NCBI GenBank assembly: GCA_900312665.1
Contig: ONZQ02000010.1
Span: forward strand, 744,001 to 808,000
Reading direction: 5' to 3'
Source: Cephalotrichum gorgonifer
Lineage: Eukaryota; Ascomycota; Sordariomycetes; Microascales; Microascaceae
DNA: 64,000 bases
Under the pieces are notes generated by a model, which was not told the origin of the DNA, did no database searches, and saw nothing but the letters and a program-made list of their open reading frames with translations. Of this stretch, positions 13,419-24,152 are shown one piece after another. The translations under genes were made by a program, and so were the position numbers. Positions within the stretch are counted from its first letter, which is position 1; the number at the start of each line of letters is the position of its first letter.

Positions 13419-13526
13419 ACACAGACCTGTGAATTAACACAGACCTGTGAATTAACACAGACCTGTGAATTAACACAGACCTGTGAATTAACACAGACCT
13501 GTGAATTAACACAGACCTGTGAATTA
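13419..13526. repeat. 18-bp minisatellite, six copies
   Basis: Six head-to-tail copies of ACAGACCTGTGAATTAAC, spaced exactly 18 bp (copies start at 13421, 13439, 13457, 13475, 13493 and 13511), nearly identical to one another. Each unit contains the short palindrome CACAG-AC-CTGTG. The array lies in non-coding DNA. It reads as repeated HRSVLI on the minus strand, but that frame has no other support. Confidence 0.95.
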
Positions 13527-13842
13527 AACACAACCCCGTGACAGCCCCATTCCCCACACCTCCATCAACCTTGAAGGATGAGGTCGCACCTCCAATACCG
13601 TAACGGGGAATGAGGTAATATATTTCCTCCTCGAGCCGGCGGCCTTGCTGGTATGGAACGAGTTTGTTGGAGGACCGCGCTAGGATTGCTTGATGGAGAT
13701 GGAGTATTCCCGAGCGAGAGAGAAAGTGAGCCTGCTGTGAGATATGGTCCACTCGAAAAACGCCGTCCTGGAGGGGGGGGTTCCCTTCTTCAAATTGGCG
13801 GGCTGTGGAGGGAGGGGACGGAAGATCGGAGGACAAACGGCT

Positions 13843-13910
13843 GCTAGTCCATTTCAGGCTTCCTGTTGGAGGGCGTCCTTTGCACAACAGGAGGCCCGAA
13901 ATGGGCTAGC
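13843..13910. repeat. Inverted repeat (26-bp arms, 16-nt loop)
   Basis: The left arm at 13843-13868 and right arm at 13885-13910 are reverse complements at 23 of 26 positions. All three mismatches are of the C/T or G/A kind. The structure would fold as a hairpin and could be the end of a foldback or MITE-like element. Confidence 0.8.
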
Positions 13911-14170
13911 TCAATGCGCGTCTAGATTAAAGGTGCGGCGGAAGGCGGGCACCACTAGCTTCCGGGTACTCCGTACAGCATGCCCCTTCACTGTCCCTAG
14001 CGAGCGACGATAGGATGCCCGAAATGGACTAGCTCAATGCGCGCTTGTAGTAAAGGTGATGCGGAGGATGGCTCGCTTGGTTACTATTAGCGTACTGCGG
14101 GAGTATTACAGCTTGTAATAGTCCGTCAGCCCCGGCTTCAACCAACCCTTCGCTGTCCCCAGGCGAGTCC
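13894..14170 (+). repeat. Diverged direct duplication
   Basis: The 27-mer at 13894-13920 (starting GCCCGAAATGGGCTAGCTC) recurs at 14017-14043 with one G-to-A difference. Similarity continues more weakly (TAAAGGTG.TGCGG, then CCCTTC.CTGTCCC and GCGAG), suggesting two diverged tandem units of about 120-150 bp. It overlaps the right arm of the neighbouring inverted repeat. Confidence 0.7.
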
Positions 14171-16059
14171 TCAATACTGTTCACCGTCTCTGACAAGATC
14201 GGAGGATATCACATCCGTCGAACACTGCAAGTCTGGATGCCTTTCGCCGTGGATGCCTTACTCGTATACGTCAGACACTAGTGACAGTGCAATAACGAAC
14301 AAGTACACTACCAGAGTATCGGCCAGCTAACTTGGACGCGGCCCCGTGTGATGCCGCTTAGAGAATTGGGACCTGGAGGAGTGCAGATCACCGCGGCTCG
14401 GCAAAGACTCCTGCCCAGTCCTAAATCCGCACGAGAACCCCGACCCGGCAAGGGGGTTCTCTGCTCCTCCTCGTACGAGTGCGACTATGTTCTCGGAGAA
14501 CTTCGACTGACCCATTGGCTCGGGGAGCCTGTCGCCCGGGGCGTGTCCGGAGTGTTCCCGCTCCCATTCGACGCCACCGGCTTTAACTCTCCGTCCTCCC
14601 TTCCTCTCCCCCCCAACCCCCCTTGGGCCTGGTCCAAACCCCCTTGCTCCCGTTTTTGGCATGAACGGGAGGGGATACGACGCTACTTCCCCGGCGCGCC
14701 AGGGTCCTCTCCTGGGGCGGCGCGTGACGCGAGGGTGTGTCTCATCTCCGTCATTTTTCTCTCCTGCTTTTTTCTTCCCTGTTCGGCCCCACTAAGCCCA
14801 ATTCCTCACCTTAATATGCATCAGGTAGAGCTTCTAGCATGTTCTACTCCCTTATGTACCCATTCCAACGGATATGTGCCTCTGACAATGTACTCCGTAC
14901 CAGCTAGGTACATATGAAAAAGTAATATGTACTCTGTACGGATCGCTGCAGCACGCCCCTGGAAAGCCGGTTCCCCAAGATTGCGAGGAAACCCACGATA
15001 ATAGGCCCACCTTGTCCCGAGGGGTTGGTCCGACAAATGAGGGACGCGTATTACTCTTGCCTCTTAACACGTCCCCCCCAGGGTTGAGAATTGGAGGCGA
15101 GCGTGTTTTTTTCTGGGCGCGTTCGTCCCTCCATTGACGTAGATATTGCCATGCACACGGCGAGGGAGACATCAGTCCTGTACCAAGACACCGACTGACT
15201 CTTCCGCTTTCGGGTCGGAGCTCAATTAGAAAATAGCAAGAAATATATTGAAAAAAAGCAAAAACCTTCAAATGAGGGAGATTTGCAGCGGCGTGGGGCC
15301 GTGGTACAGGAGGGAAGTCTACACCGACGGGGAAAACTACTCGTGACTTCGAAATGAGAGGGTGGTCGGGTTTTGGACTGGCTGCCGCCAAGTGGAAAAA
15401 AGGGGCAGGAAGGGACGGGTCACCCGGCGGAAGGAATATTAGAAGTGAGGGCAAAAAAGTTTTCCTTCGTGTGAAATGGACGTCCAAGGAAGCACGGCAC
15501 TTACTCTGCTTCATGTGAAATGATCAAGCTCTAGTGTGGGTATCTATTATACTTGGTACGCGATGAGGAAGGTCCGGTACAGCTCGTACATTACTTCGTG
15601 TGAATTGGCCTAGGCCCAGGACAGTACATATTATAACACTAGGTCGGGTAGGGTATGTACCTGGCCGTGCAACGGATGTATTGTGTCCGGTAGATACCTC
15701 CTTCCCCCCCCCCAAAAAAAAATATTTTCTTTTCTATTTTAAGGTATATATACACTTAGAAGTTGGTAAAAATGAGGAAGGCTATAGGTTGTCGCGTTCA
15801 GCAGAATATTATGAGGGTAATATTGCTTGGCAAGAAGTGGAAGGCTGGGCAGGAGCTCATGTCATGTCGGATGGGCGATGGGCGTTTGCCAGCGGACTTC
15901 AGTTGGCCTAGTGTTCTCGGTATAACCTCGGATGCTTAGTAGCTTGATCGTCATGGGTTTTCCACGAGCTTTCATTCGGCGGCAATGTCACAAGCTTGTT
16001 GTGAGCCAAAGAATAAACTCGCCCCATTCCGAACCCACCTCGTGAATGAAAGGGCCAAA

Positions 16060-17847
16060 ATGCAGCCACTCCCTAGAAGCAGTGCCCTGATGCGGCGGAC
16101 ACTAGGCCGCCCATCGACCCTGAACGCGAGCAGGTCGCGGTTCGCTCAGAGGCGACGGGTCCACAGCAGCGGCCCCGGAGGACCATCGCCATCAGCAAAT
16201 ACCCCCCCGCCTCATGAATCTAGCGAGGGGGCCCGGCCCCCGCAAGGCCCGAAGGCGCTCAAGTTCCTGGCCGTGTTCGGCCTCTCTGCCGGCGCCGCGT
16301 ACTACTTCTACCCCGGCACCGCTCCCAGCGAAGAAGCTAAGGCAGAGAAGCCCCGGAAGCCCAAGACCACCAAGGCGGTGCCGGTGGTGGAGAAGAAGCC
16401 AGAGAGCGGACCGGCCAAGAGCAGCCAGGACAGCCCCGGGGTGTACGCCTGGGGCTCCAACGCGGGCAAGGTGATCGACCCCACTTCCAGCGAGACAGCC
16501 ATCAAGGCGCCGAGGCGGATTGCGTTCTTCGACGACCAGGTATTACGTGATTTGAAACTCAGGAGCAACTTCGGCGCCGCCATTAACGAGAAGGGCAACC
16601 TCATTCTGTGGGGAGACGCCGTCTCCTCCACGGACCCGAACCCGGTCACGACCCTCGAAGGGAAGGACCTCGTCAAGCTCGCCGTATCCGCGGACCGCGT
16701 CATCGCTCTCTCTTCCAAGGGCACGGTGTACTCCGTCCCGGTGAACCGGAACGATCAGCTCACCGGCCAGAAGGTCACACCCGAGGGGTCATCCTGGATC
16801 CCATTCTGGCACTCGGCTGGCCAGCCCGACGCCGTTAACTACCGGATCCTGACCCCCGGATCGCTCAAGAGCGGCGAGAAGGTCGTCGACATCAGCAGCG
16901 GCCTAGAGCACTGCCTCCTCCTCACCTCGAAGGGGCGGGTCTTCTCCGCCGCGGCCAGCACGCTCGGCTTCCCTTCTAAGGGCCAGCTCGGCGTTACCGG
17001 GCTCACGTGGCTCACACGTCCCGACGGGCCCTACGACCAGCCCCACGAGCTCACGGCACTCTCCGACCGCCAGACCATCCAGATCGCCACGGGCGACCTG
17101 CACTCGGCCGTGCTAGACAAGGACGGCAGGATCTTCGTCTGGGGTGACAACATCTACGGTCAGCTGGGCTACGCCGGCGCCCAGGGCAAGCAGTTTGTCG
17201 ACAAGCCCATCCCCCTAATCGTCGAGAAGCTCTACGCCAAGTCCGGCTACGACCCGCGCGTTACATCCGTAGCGGCGGGAGGGACCTCCACGTTCTTCAC
17301 TGCCGAGGCCAACTCGACGCGCTTCCCCGCCTCGGAGGAGGACGTGCCCAGCCACACCTTTGATGTCTGGGCCTGCGGCGGTGGCCTCCACGGGACGCTC
17401 GGCACAGGCAAGTTCTCCCACGCCTCATCGCGCCCCCTGAAGGTGAAGTCGCTCTCATCGGCATTCGAGTTTGACGAGGCGGCCGGCAAGCTCGCACCGA
17501 TCAGGATTTCGCGGCTGTCAGTGGGCGACGACCATGTCGCGGCCGTCATGGACGCCAAGACGCCGGCGTCGAGCCCCAAGACCGGCGAGGACGTGCTGGT
17601 GTGGGGCGGCAATGAGCACTACCAGCTCGGGACCGGCAAGCGATCGAACCTGCACACGCCGACGTTCGTCGCGGGCCTGGACTCGGCCTCGAGGACTCCG
17701 GACGAGGCGGTACCTGGGCAGGACCAGCGGCTGCAGCTTGCGCCGCGGCGGACGGTCCGGCTGGATGGTGGGAAGGGGAGGAAGGTGTCGTTTGAGCAGA
17801 GGGTCGAGTGCGGTGGGCTCGTTACGGCGATTTACTCGGCGGTGTAA
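16060..17847 (+). CDS. FMP25: RCC1-repeat mitochondrial membrane protein (Fmp25-like)
   Basis: Resembles yeast Fmp25, an inner-membrane protein needed for assembly of the cytochrome bc1 complex. Single exon, 595 aa from the ATG at 16060. An in-frame ATG at 15985 would add 25 residues, but the second gives a typical mitochondrial presequence (Arg/Ser-rich, no acidic residues, MQPLPRSSALMRRTLGR). One membrane segment, FLAVFGLSAGAAYYFYPG, follows near residues 68-88. The rest is an RCC1-type beta-propeller with blades marked by YAWGSN, LILWGDA, FVWGDNIYGQLGY, DVWACGGGLHGTLGTG and LVWGGNEHYQLGTG. The propeller would face the matrix or intermembrane space. The role in complex III is by family analogy only. 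Confidence 0.82.
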   Translation: MQPLPRSSALMRRTLGRPSTLNASRSRFAQRRRVHSSGPGGPSPSANTPPPHESSEGARPPQGPKALKFLAVFGLSAGAAYYFYPGTAPSEEAKAEKPRKPKTTKAVPVVEKKPESGPAKSSQDSPGVYAWGSNAGKVIDPTSSETAIKAPRRIAFFDDQVLRDLKLRSNFGAAINEKGNLILWGDAVSSTDPNPVTTLEGKDLVKLAVSADRVIALSSKGTVYSVPVNRNDQLTGQKVTPEGSSWIPFWHSAGQPDAVNYRILTPGSLKSGEKVVDISSGLEHCLLLTSKGRVFSAAASTLGFPSKGQLGVTGLTWLTRPDGPYDQPHELTALSDRQTIQIATGDLHSAVLDKDGRIFVWGDNIYGQLGYAGAQGKQFVDKPIPLIVEKLYAKSGYDPRVTSVAAGGTSTFFTAEANSTRFPASEEDVPSHTFDVWACGGGLHGTLGTGKFSHASSRPLKVKSLSSAFEFDEAAGKLAPIRISRLSVGDDHVAAVMDAKTPASSPKTGEDVLVWGGNEHYQLGTGKRSNLHTPTFVAGLDSASRTPDEAVPGQDQRLQLAPRRTVRLDGGKGRKVSFEQRVECGGLVTAIYSAV

Positions 17848-18159
17848 GAAAGGAAAAGAAAGAAAGAAAAGAGGTCCGGTATTATTAGCATGAATCATCT
17901 CCAAACCATCATGTATGCTATCGTGTACGAGGGAGGAGGCTTCGGGAGGTAGTCAAACTCGTCTCAGCCTGTATTATATATCATATCAACTCGCTTAATA
18001 TCCATTGATTTACCACCTCAAGCATTTCCCGTATCTGGTGAGCAAAATTGAACATCGACCTACCTACTTACCACCTAGCTAACATCCTGCGCCTTCCATA
18101 CTATTGAAATGACGCGGTAGCAAAATGCTATGCGAGCTGAAAGAGGCAAAAAGATTGGT
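17848..18159. other. Short intergenic gap
   Basis: The 3' flank of the RCC1-repeat gene, with AT-rich sequence near 17965-18005 that could serve 3' end formation, leading into the tRNA terminator. No gene seen. Confidence 0.5.
18148..18152 (-). terminator. RNA polymerase III terminator (T5)
   Basis: A run of five T on the minus strand, seven bases after the tRNA-Arg discriminator base. Length and position fit a standard Pol III stop. Confidence 0.75.
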
Positions 18160-18244
18160 CGATCAAGCTGGGACTCGAACCCAGAACCTTTGCCAAATTC
18201 CAGGGGAACCGGAAAGCAACGCGCTACCATTGCGCCACCCGACC
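18160..18244 (-). tRNA. tRNA-Arg(CCG) with 13-nt intron
   Basis: Decodes CGG. On the minus strand the 85-nt gene folds as: acceptor stem GGTCGGG/CTTGATC, D arm GCGC-AATGGTA-GCGC, anticodon stem TTGCT/GGCAA, loop T-T-CCG-G then T, variable loop AGGTT, and T arm CTGGG-TTCGAGT-CCCAG, discriminator G. The 13 nt TTCCCCTGGAATT sits just 3' of position 37, the standard site for nuclear tRNA introns. Box A (TGGCGCAATGG) and box B (GGTTCGAGTCC) are present. The CCA end is not encoded, as expected for a eukaryote. The acceptor stem has three G-T pairs. Confidence 0.88.
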
Positions 18245-19059
18245 TCTCCTGATGACACAATCTTTGGCTGGAACGATATATGTAGACTTGTGGTGGGGGA
18301 AGCATGCCTTATATTGGCCGGAGGAAACATGATATCATATGAAGGCGGAATCAGGCCATTTAGCGCTGTGGTTGGGATGTGGGGGGATGGGATCGCAGGG
18401 GGCGTGTAGGCTGTGTGAAGATTGCAAATGCGACGGCAGCTTCTGGTTCCAGGGCTCCGGAACCCCGGCATGGTATTAATCGGGGCCGGGAACGGGACCA
18501 TGCACCCAGAACCTGGATCCTGTTATCTGCTCCTTTCGCACCAATCTAGCTCTAAATTCCTCCCTTCTACTCGGTAATCATCTTTTGTGGTTATCCGTAG
18601 AATCGGCTTATTCCGACTCACTTCTATATCTGAGTGATATGTCGTTCCGCGGGCCAGCTAAGCACATGGCGAGCCGAGATGCATGCCGTTCTTGGCCTCG
18701 GGTTTAACCCCACGCCAAATTATGAAGCTAAACGGCAAGATGCACCAATGGGGTCTCCCCATATTTTTGGCGGAGCACGTCATTAAAGATTTGTGCCAGC
18801 CCCCCCTCCGGACAGTGTTATCACCGGTCTCGGCGTCCACTGGTCAAAACCCCCGACCATATCCGCCCGGCCTCATCCCCCCCCGTCTCCGAAAACCCCC
18901 CCCCCAACTCCCACATCCGGCCCCGGTCCTCAGTCGCTACCTCTTGTCTAGCTTAAACTAGCTTCGTCATATCTGTCGAAGGTTACTCGTAGCGCGACGG
19001 AGTCCTTTTCTTCCCCAATCCCAGCTCCGGAAGTTCGTTATCAACGAGGGGCAGCGAAA
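18245..19059. other. Intergenic, promoter of the carrier gene
   Basis: No gene seen. The stretch includes C-rich runs at 18801-18920, where the minus-strand frame has no domain. The last few hundred bases are the likely promoter and 5' UTR of the mitochondrial carrier. Confidence 0.5.
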
Positions 19060-20087
19060 ATGGGCGACGCCGCAGCCGATCTAGATGAGCACTCCGGTAC
19101 CGAGACCGCGAAGGACCTCTTCGCGGGTGCCGTGGGAGGAATAGCACAAGTTCTCATCGGTATGTCCCTCTAATCTCTACTCTCTACTCTCGTCTCGTCC
19201 TCCCTCCCTTCTCCCACCTCAATCCGCCTGTCGTCCTACCCTTATCTCTCCCCTCACTCTGATACTAACTCCTCCCTCTAGGCCAGCCCTTTGATATCGT
19301 CAAAGTCCGCCTGCAAACCTCGACCGCCTACCCAAGCGCCCTCTCCGCCGCAACCTCCATCTACAAGACCGAGGGCCCCCGCGCCTTCTACAAGGGTACC
19401 CTCACCCCTCTCCTCGGCATCGGCGCCTGCGTCTCTGTCCAGTTCGGCGCCTTCCACCAGGCCCGCCGCTGGTTCGAGGCCCGCAACGGCAACGGCGCCG
19501 ACGCACCCCTGACGTATGGCCAGTACTTCGCCTCGGGCGCCTTCGCCGGCGTCGCCAACTCGGTCCTCTCGGGCCCCATCGAGCACGTCCGCATCAGGCT
19601 GCAGACGCAGCCCCACGGCGAGGCCAGGCTCTACTCTGGCCCGCTCGACTGCGTGCGGAAGCTCTCGGCGCAGGAGGGCGTGCTCCGGGGCGTGTGGCGC
19701 GGCAGCGCCGTGACGGTGTGGCGCGAGGCCTTCGCGTACGGGTTCTGGTTCCTGTCGTTCGAGTACATGATGAACGCCGACGCGAGGAGGAACAAGGTGG
19801 CGCGCTCCGAAATCCCCGCCTATAAGATCGCCTTCTACGGTGGGCTGGCGGGCGAGGCGCTCTGGCTCGGGAGCTACCCCTTCGACGTGGTGAAGAGCAA
19901 GATGCAGACGGACGGGCTCGGCGAGGCCAGGAGGTACAAGACCATGAGGGACTGCTTCGCGCAGACGTGGAGGGCCGAGGGCGCGAGGGGCTTCTGGAAG
20001 GGGATCGCGCCGACGCTCATGAGGGCCATGCCCGTCAGTGCTGGCACGTTTGCGGTCGTGGAGATGACGAGGAGGGCTATCAGTTAG
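19060..20087 (+). CDS. Mitochondrial carrier, Ymc1-like
   Basis: A six-helix inner-membrane transporter of the SLC25 family, closest in motif style to fungal Ymc1/Ymc2 (organic or amino-acid-related substrates) and the carnitine/ornithine branch. Exons 19060-19159 and 19282-20087 join in phase 1 across a 122-nt intron (GTATGT donor, CTCTAG acceptor) to give 301 aa, normal for the family. Three signature repeats are present: PFDIVKVR in the first third, PIEHVRIR in the middle and PFDVVKSK in the last. Gly-rich helix faces such as AGAVGGIAQVLIGQ precede them. The first repeat's signature begins immediately after the intron. Substrate specificity cannot be fixed from what I can see. Confidence 0.9.
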
Positions 20088-21859
20088 GAAAGGGTGCTGC
20101 GAAAGGGGTTTTATTGCGAGGGGGCGGGGGAGACATTGAGTCTTGGCTGGATTTTTCAAGACCGAATACCCGGGCAATTTTCTAGCCCGCCGCGAAGATA
20201 TATAGATGTACATAGCGGATATCAAACATTTCAGGGTTACTAGGAAGGATGGATAACGTGGAAGCCAGCCCAGCCGCCATGTCTGAGATGCTATCGAGCC
20301 CATTTACAAGTAGAGCGACTGGAGCTTGGATGCGGGCGAGGAAGGCCGTGGTGTCCCTTGCCCCACGCGGTGATCCTGTTTTTCACAAAGGTATACGTTC
20401 TCGGCGAGGGGAGGTTCTCTCAGAAGCCATGTTCCCATGCACCGTATCCCAAGTCGGCCCTCCTATTACAACACCGACATTCCCAGGGCGGAGGGTCGTC
20501 CTACTTCAAGACTCAATTCCAAACACATACACGCGCACACACACGCTCTCTCTGTCTCTAACATTGGTCCCTGGAGGCTTGTTGAATTGTTGATCGAATA
20601 TCCCGAGAAGAAAATGAGCACTCGGGAAATAGGCGATACTCTCCCGGTTTCCTTTCTGATCCCACCCCATGGGGTTTAGCTTTACGTCCACCTTTGGAGG
20701 AAAGATCCTGTGCTTACTCGAAGTGTTATTGCTGACCTCGGGAGGTTCTACCAATTAGGCCCCGAGCTACTATTTAGAACCGTTTGAAAGGAGACTACAG
20801 CTTGTGACTAAATGAAAATCCTCCGGGCTTCTTAGATCATTGAAGGAGTGTATATAGGGGCGGCTGACCGTGCCGCGCGGTTACATATCCTAGGAAGCCG
20901 CTTACACGCGCTTGTGGGGGATTTTGTGTGTGTGTGTGTGTGGATTCTCGGGCTCAGGCCCACCTTCGAGAAGAATCCCCCATCCAAGTGATGTGCGTTT
21001 CGCATACGAAATACTTCTCTTATTCTTCTAAGACTCTTCGTCTTCATGCTAGTAACGAGGCACTTACGTAGTCCGATCCTCGCTTCCCAAAGCAGACCTA
21101 CCCGCGCGGGGGGCTTGCATACAACTCGCCCGATCCGGTTTTCCAGACGCATGGTGACATCGGCGAGGTGGCCTTTCCACTGTCCGGAAAGGGAATCCGG
21201 CTGGAAGCGGGGACGGGAGAGAGTCCGAATCCGGTAGCTCCCCCCCACTACCCAAAGCAGCATGAACCTGCGCCCAACTTACCAGGTTTCATTTCCTCCC
21301 TCCCTTTCCCTCACGTTTCAACTCACCCCCTCTACACGAGTTGTAACTAGCCCTAGTATTACTTGTAGTGATAACTGCCTCTAAAATGCGCGAGTACGTC
21401 CCCTCTTCGTTAGAAAGTACGCGACCCCCCCGATACAAGTACTCCTTGAACTATGCCCCCCACGCCCACTTAGACGACGTAACAGCACGACTGCACGTAC
21501 ATGAAGAACGATGCAGGCCAGCAGCCAACAGAAAGCGGCAGACGTCGTGTCTTGGTGAGGGCATGAATCCGAGAGCCTACTCTGCATAACACTATCCTAT
21601 CTTAAGCATAGCATCGCCTCAGTCTTGCGTCTGAACTTCATGAGGAACACCGGCTCGCCAGGGAAGAATGTCCACCTTGTCCGCACGGGTGGGTGGGTCG
21701 GTATATTCATAGCACCTCTCCCGTACCCCGCAGGCCGTCCTCATCTCCGTGGTCGTAGTCGTAGTCGTAATTGTAATCATACATGTGAACCTCCCCGCTC
21801 CATCTTCCTCGTATTAGACCTGCTCCGTTCAACTGAGAACGGGAACAGCTTATACAACA
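20088..21859. other. Intergenic with (TG)9 microsatellite
   Basis: No gene seen. A TG repeat lies at 20925-20942, and ACAC-rich sequence near 20525-20545. The right end is the probable P450 promoter. Confidence 0.55.
20925..20942. repeat. (TG)9 microsatellite
   Basis: Nine perfect TG units in non-coding sequence. Confidence 0.9.
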
Positions 21860-24152
21860 ATGGGTATATTATCCCGCGAAGGCATCGCGGCGCTTCTCGC
21901 TTCGATCTGGGAGAGCCCCCTCCTAGCCAGAGCCCTCCAATCCCGCGAAGACCTCTCGGCGCTTCTCGCGTCAGCCTTGGATAACCCGCTCCTCACCGCG
22001 GGCCTCCTATCACTCGCCCCCGCCGCCCTCTTCGCCGTACAGACCTTCCGGACATGGAGGCGCCTGCGCCATATCGGAGGTCCTCCGCTCGCGGGCTTTA
22101 CAAACCTCTGGCTCGTGAGGGCTATAATGGGCGGCAACACGCACTGGGACCTGGCGCACGTCAGCGCGAAATACGGTGCGCTCTCTCGTGAGAAGGCTGT
22201 TGTCTTAAACAACACCCTCCCTCTCTTCTCTGTCTCTCTGCTGAACCCGGGCCCACGACTAACTGATTTCCAAACAGGTCCACTAGCCCGCATCGGCCCC
22301 AATGAGCTAATCACCAGCGACCCGGGGATGCTCCGCCAGATGCTCGGCGTCCGGAGCCGGTACCAGCGCTCCGACTGGTACATCGGGATGCGATTCGACC
22401 CGAACTCCGACAACATCCTCTCTCAGAGGGACAGCGGGCTTCACCACGCTCTCAGGTCCAAGATGTCCGCGGGCGTAAGTTCTGATGTATCCTCCCACGA
22501 ACGACGACACTAATACCCTGAATCGGCAAAACCCGAGATACCCCCTTGTTTCCACCTTGGCGAGATATTACTCTCGATCAAGCGTTGTTACGAGTTCACT
22601 CACCTGCTTCCTTCTCGCTGTTGCTAACATTTTTATTTCTTTCCTCGAAACCCAGTACACGGGCAAAGACATAGACGAAGCCGAGCAGAAGATCGACCGC
22701 AACGTCACCGCCCTCCTAACCCTCCTCCACACAAAGTACGACTCGACAGACTCCGCCTCTGCGCCGAAGCCCTTCGACTTCGGCCGCATCGTGCAGTACT
22801 TCACGCTCGACGTCATCTCCGACCTCGCGTACAGCGAGCCCTTCGGCTGCCTGCGCGAGGACAGGGACATGTACGGATACATCGACGCCGTGGAGAAGAA
22901 CATGCCCTTCATCATGATCGTGACCACCATGCCGAAGCTGGGGTGGGTGCTGAGGACGGGTCTGCTGAGCAGGGTTATGCCGTCCGAGAAGGACGAGCTG
23001 GGTTTTGGGCGCGTGCTGGGGTTCGTTCGCCTCCCTTTCTCTCTCTGATAGCACCGCTGTGGCCGCCCGTCACTTTGACTCTATCCGGAAGGTGACGCTG
23101 ACGTTTGCCTGTTTTTAGTATCTGCAAGCAGAAGGCGGCCGAGAGATTCGGACCTGATAGGAAGGTCCAGAGGGACATGCTAGGGTCGTTTGTAGCACAT
23201 GGCCTCACCCAGCCGGAAGCTGAATCGGAGTCCCTCTTACAGATGTATGTTCAGGTCTATACCCAAGTCCACGCGGCGCCCCGTCTTGCTGTCTAGCAAA
23301 CATGCCCCCATGCGCACACATACGGGTCACTAATTCTCCCCAGCGTGGCCGGCTCCGAAACAACGGCAACATCGATCCGCGCAACCGTCCTCTACGCAAT
23401 CACGAACCCCCGAATCTACAACAAGCTCGTCGCCGAAATAACCACCGCCGCCGCCCCCGGGAACGACCTCCCCACCCCGGTCCCGGACTCCGTCGCGAAG
23501 AAGCTCCCGTACCTCCAGGCCGTGATAAAGGAGGGCCTCCGGATCTGGCCACCCATCACCGGCCTCATGTCCAAGATCGTGCCGCCCGGCGGCGACTCCT
23601 TCCGCGGGGTCCACCTCCCGGAGGGGACCGTGGTGGGCTACTCCGCCTTTGGCCTCTCGAGGAACAAGGAGGTGTGGGGGGAGGACGCGGACATCTTCCG
23701 GCCCGAGAGGTGGTTGGAGGGTACGGCGGAGGAGATCCGCGCGCGGGAGGCGGCCGTCGACCTCGTGTTTGGGCACGGGAGGTGGTCGTGTCTGGGCAAG
23801 AACGTGGCGTACGTGGAGCTTGGGAAGGTCCTGTTCGAGGTAGGTTGGACCCCAGGTAGCAGGTTTCCTTACACCCCTGCCGATACAAGCCGCGGTTGAG
23901 AGAGTTTGCCTGGAGAGTTTTCTTGCTAATGAAGGGTGCTAGATGCTACGGCACTTCGATATATGCGTCGCCGATCCGGCCAAGGTGAGTTCCCCTCCCT
24001 TTTCCTTGTATTGCTCGAAAGAGGAGCGAGTTCCAGATCCGGGAAGATGAGACTAACAAACGCTCGGGCAGGTATGGGATTCGACGTGCGTCGGCATCTT
24101 CATGCAGCATAACTTCTGGCTCATCGCGACCAGAAGAGAGCAGATGGTCTAG
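21860..24152 (+). CDS. Cytochrome P450, pisatin demethylase-like
   Basis: A haem mono-oxygenase of the fungal family that includes pisatin demethylase, probably ER-anchored. Seven exons: 21860-22175, 22278-22474, 22656-23020, 23119-23244, 23344-23839, 23943-23984 and 24072-24152. All junction phases agree and give 540 aa. An N-terminal hydrophobic stretch (LLTAGLLSLAPAALFAVQTF) precedes YGPLARIGPNEL. The I-helix motif AGSETTATS, ExxR as EGLR, the PERF-like FRPERW and the haem loop FGHGRWSCLGKN with its Cys ligand are all present. Exon 6 is only 42 nt. Intron 3 uses a GTTCGT donor. No damage seen, and no biosynthetic backbone gene lies beside it, so a role in detoxification or a stand-alone oxidation is as likely as secondary metabolism. 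Confidence 0.9.

Larger units (their letters stand above)
11398..15984. other. Long gene-poor stretch with repeats
   Basis: About 4.6 kb with no convincing gene. It holds an AAAGGGGG run near 12520-12543, the 18-bp minisatellite (13419-13526), a 26-bp inverted repeat followed by a diverged direct duplication (13843 to about 14170), and exact TACTCCGTA motifs at 13967 and 14891. Reading frames here are short and have low-complexity translations. The last part is presumably the promoter of the RCC1-repeat gene. Confidence 0.6.

Noticed and set aside
13419..13526. CRISPR array
   Set aside because: Units are contiguous 18-mers without unique spacers, and the genome is eukaryotic.
13411..13887. 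158-aa frame with HRSVLI repeats as a repeat protein
   Set aside because: The repeat is a DNA minisatellite whose period happens to be a multiple of three; the rest of the frame lacks any protein-like signal.
15985..16059. Upstream start for the RCC1-repeat protein
   Set aside because: It adds 25 residues with acidic positions ahead of a good mitochondrial presequence; the second ATG is more plausible.
19278..20303. 341-aa minus-strand open frame
   Set aside because: Antisense of the mitochondrial carrier. GC-rich codon bias keeps the opposite strand open; no domain.
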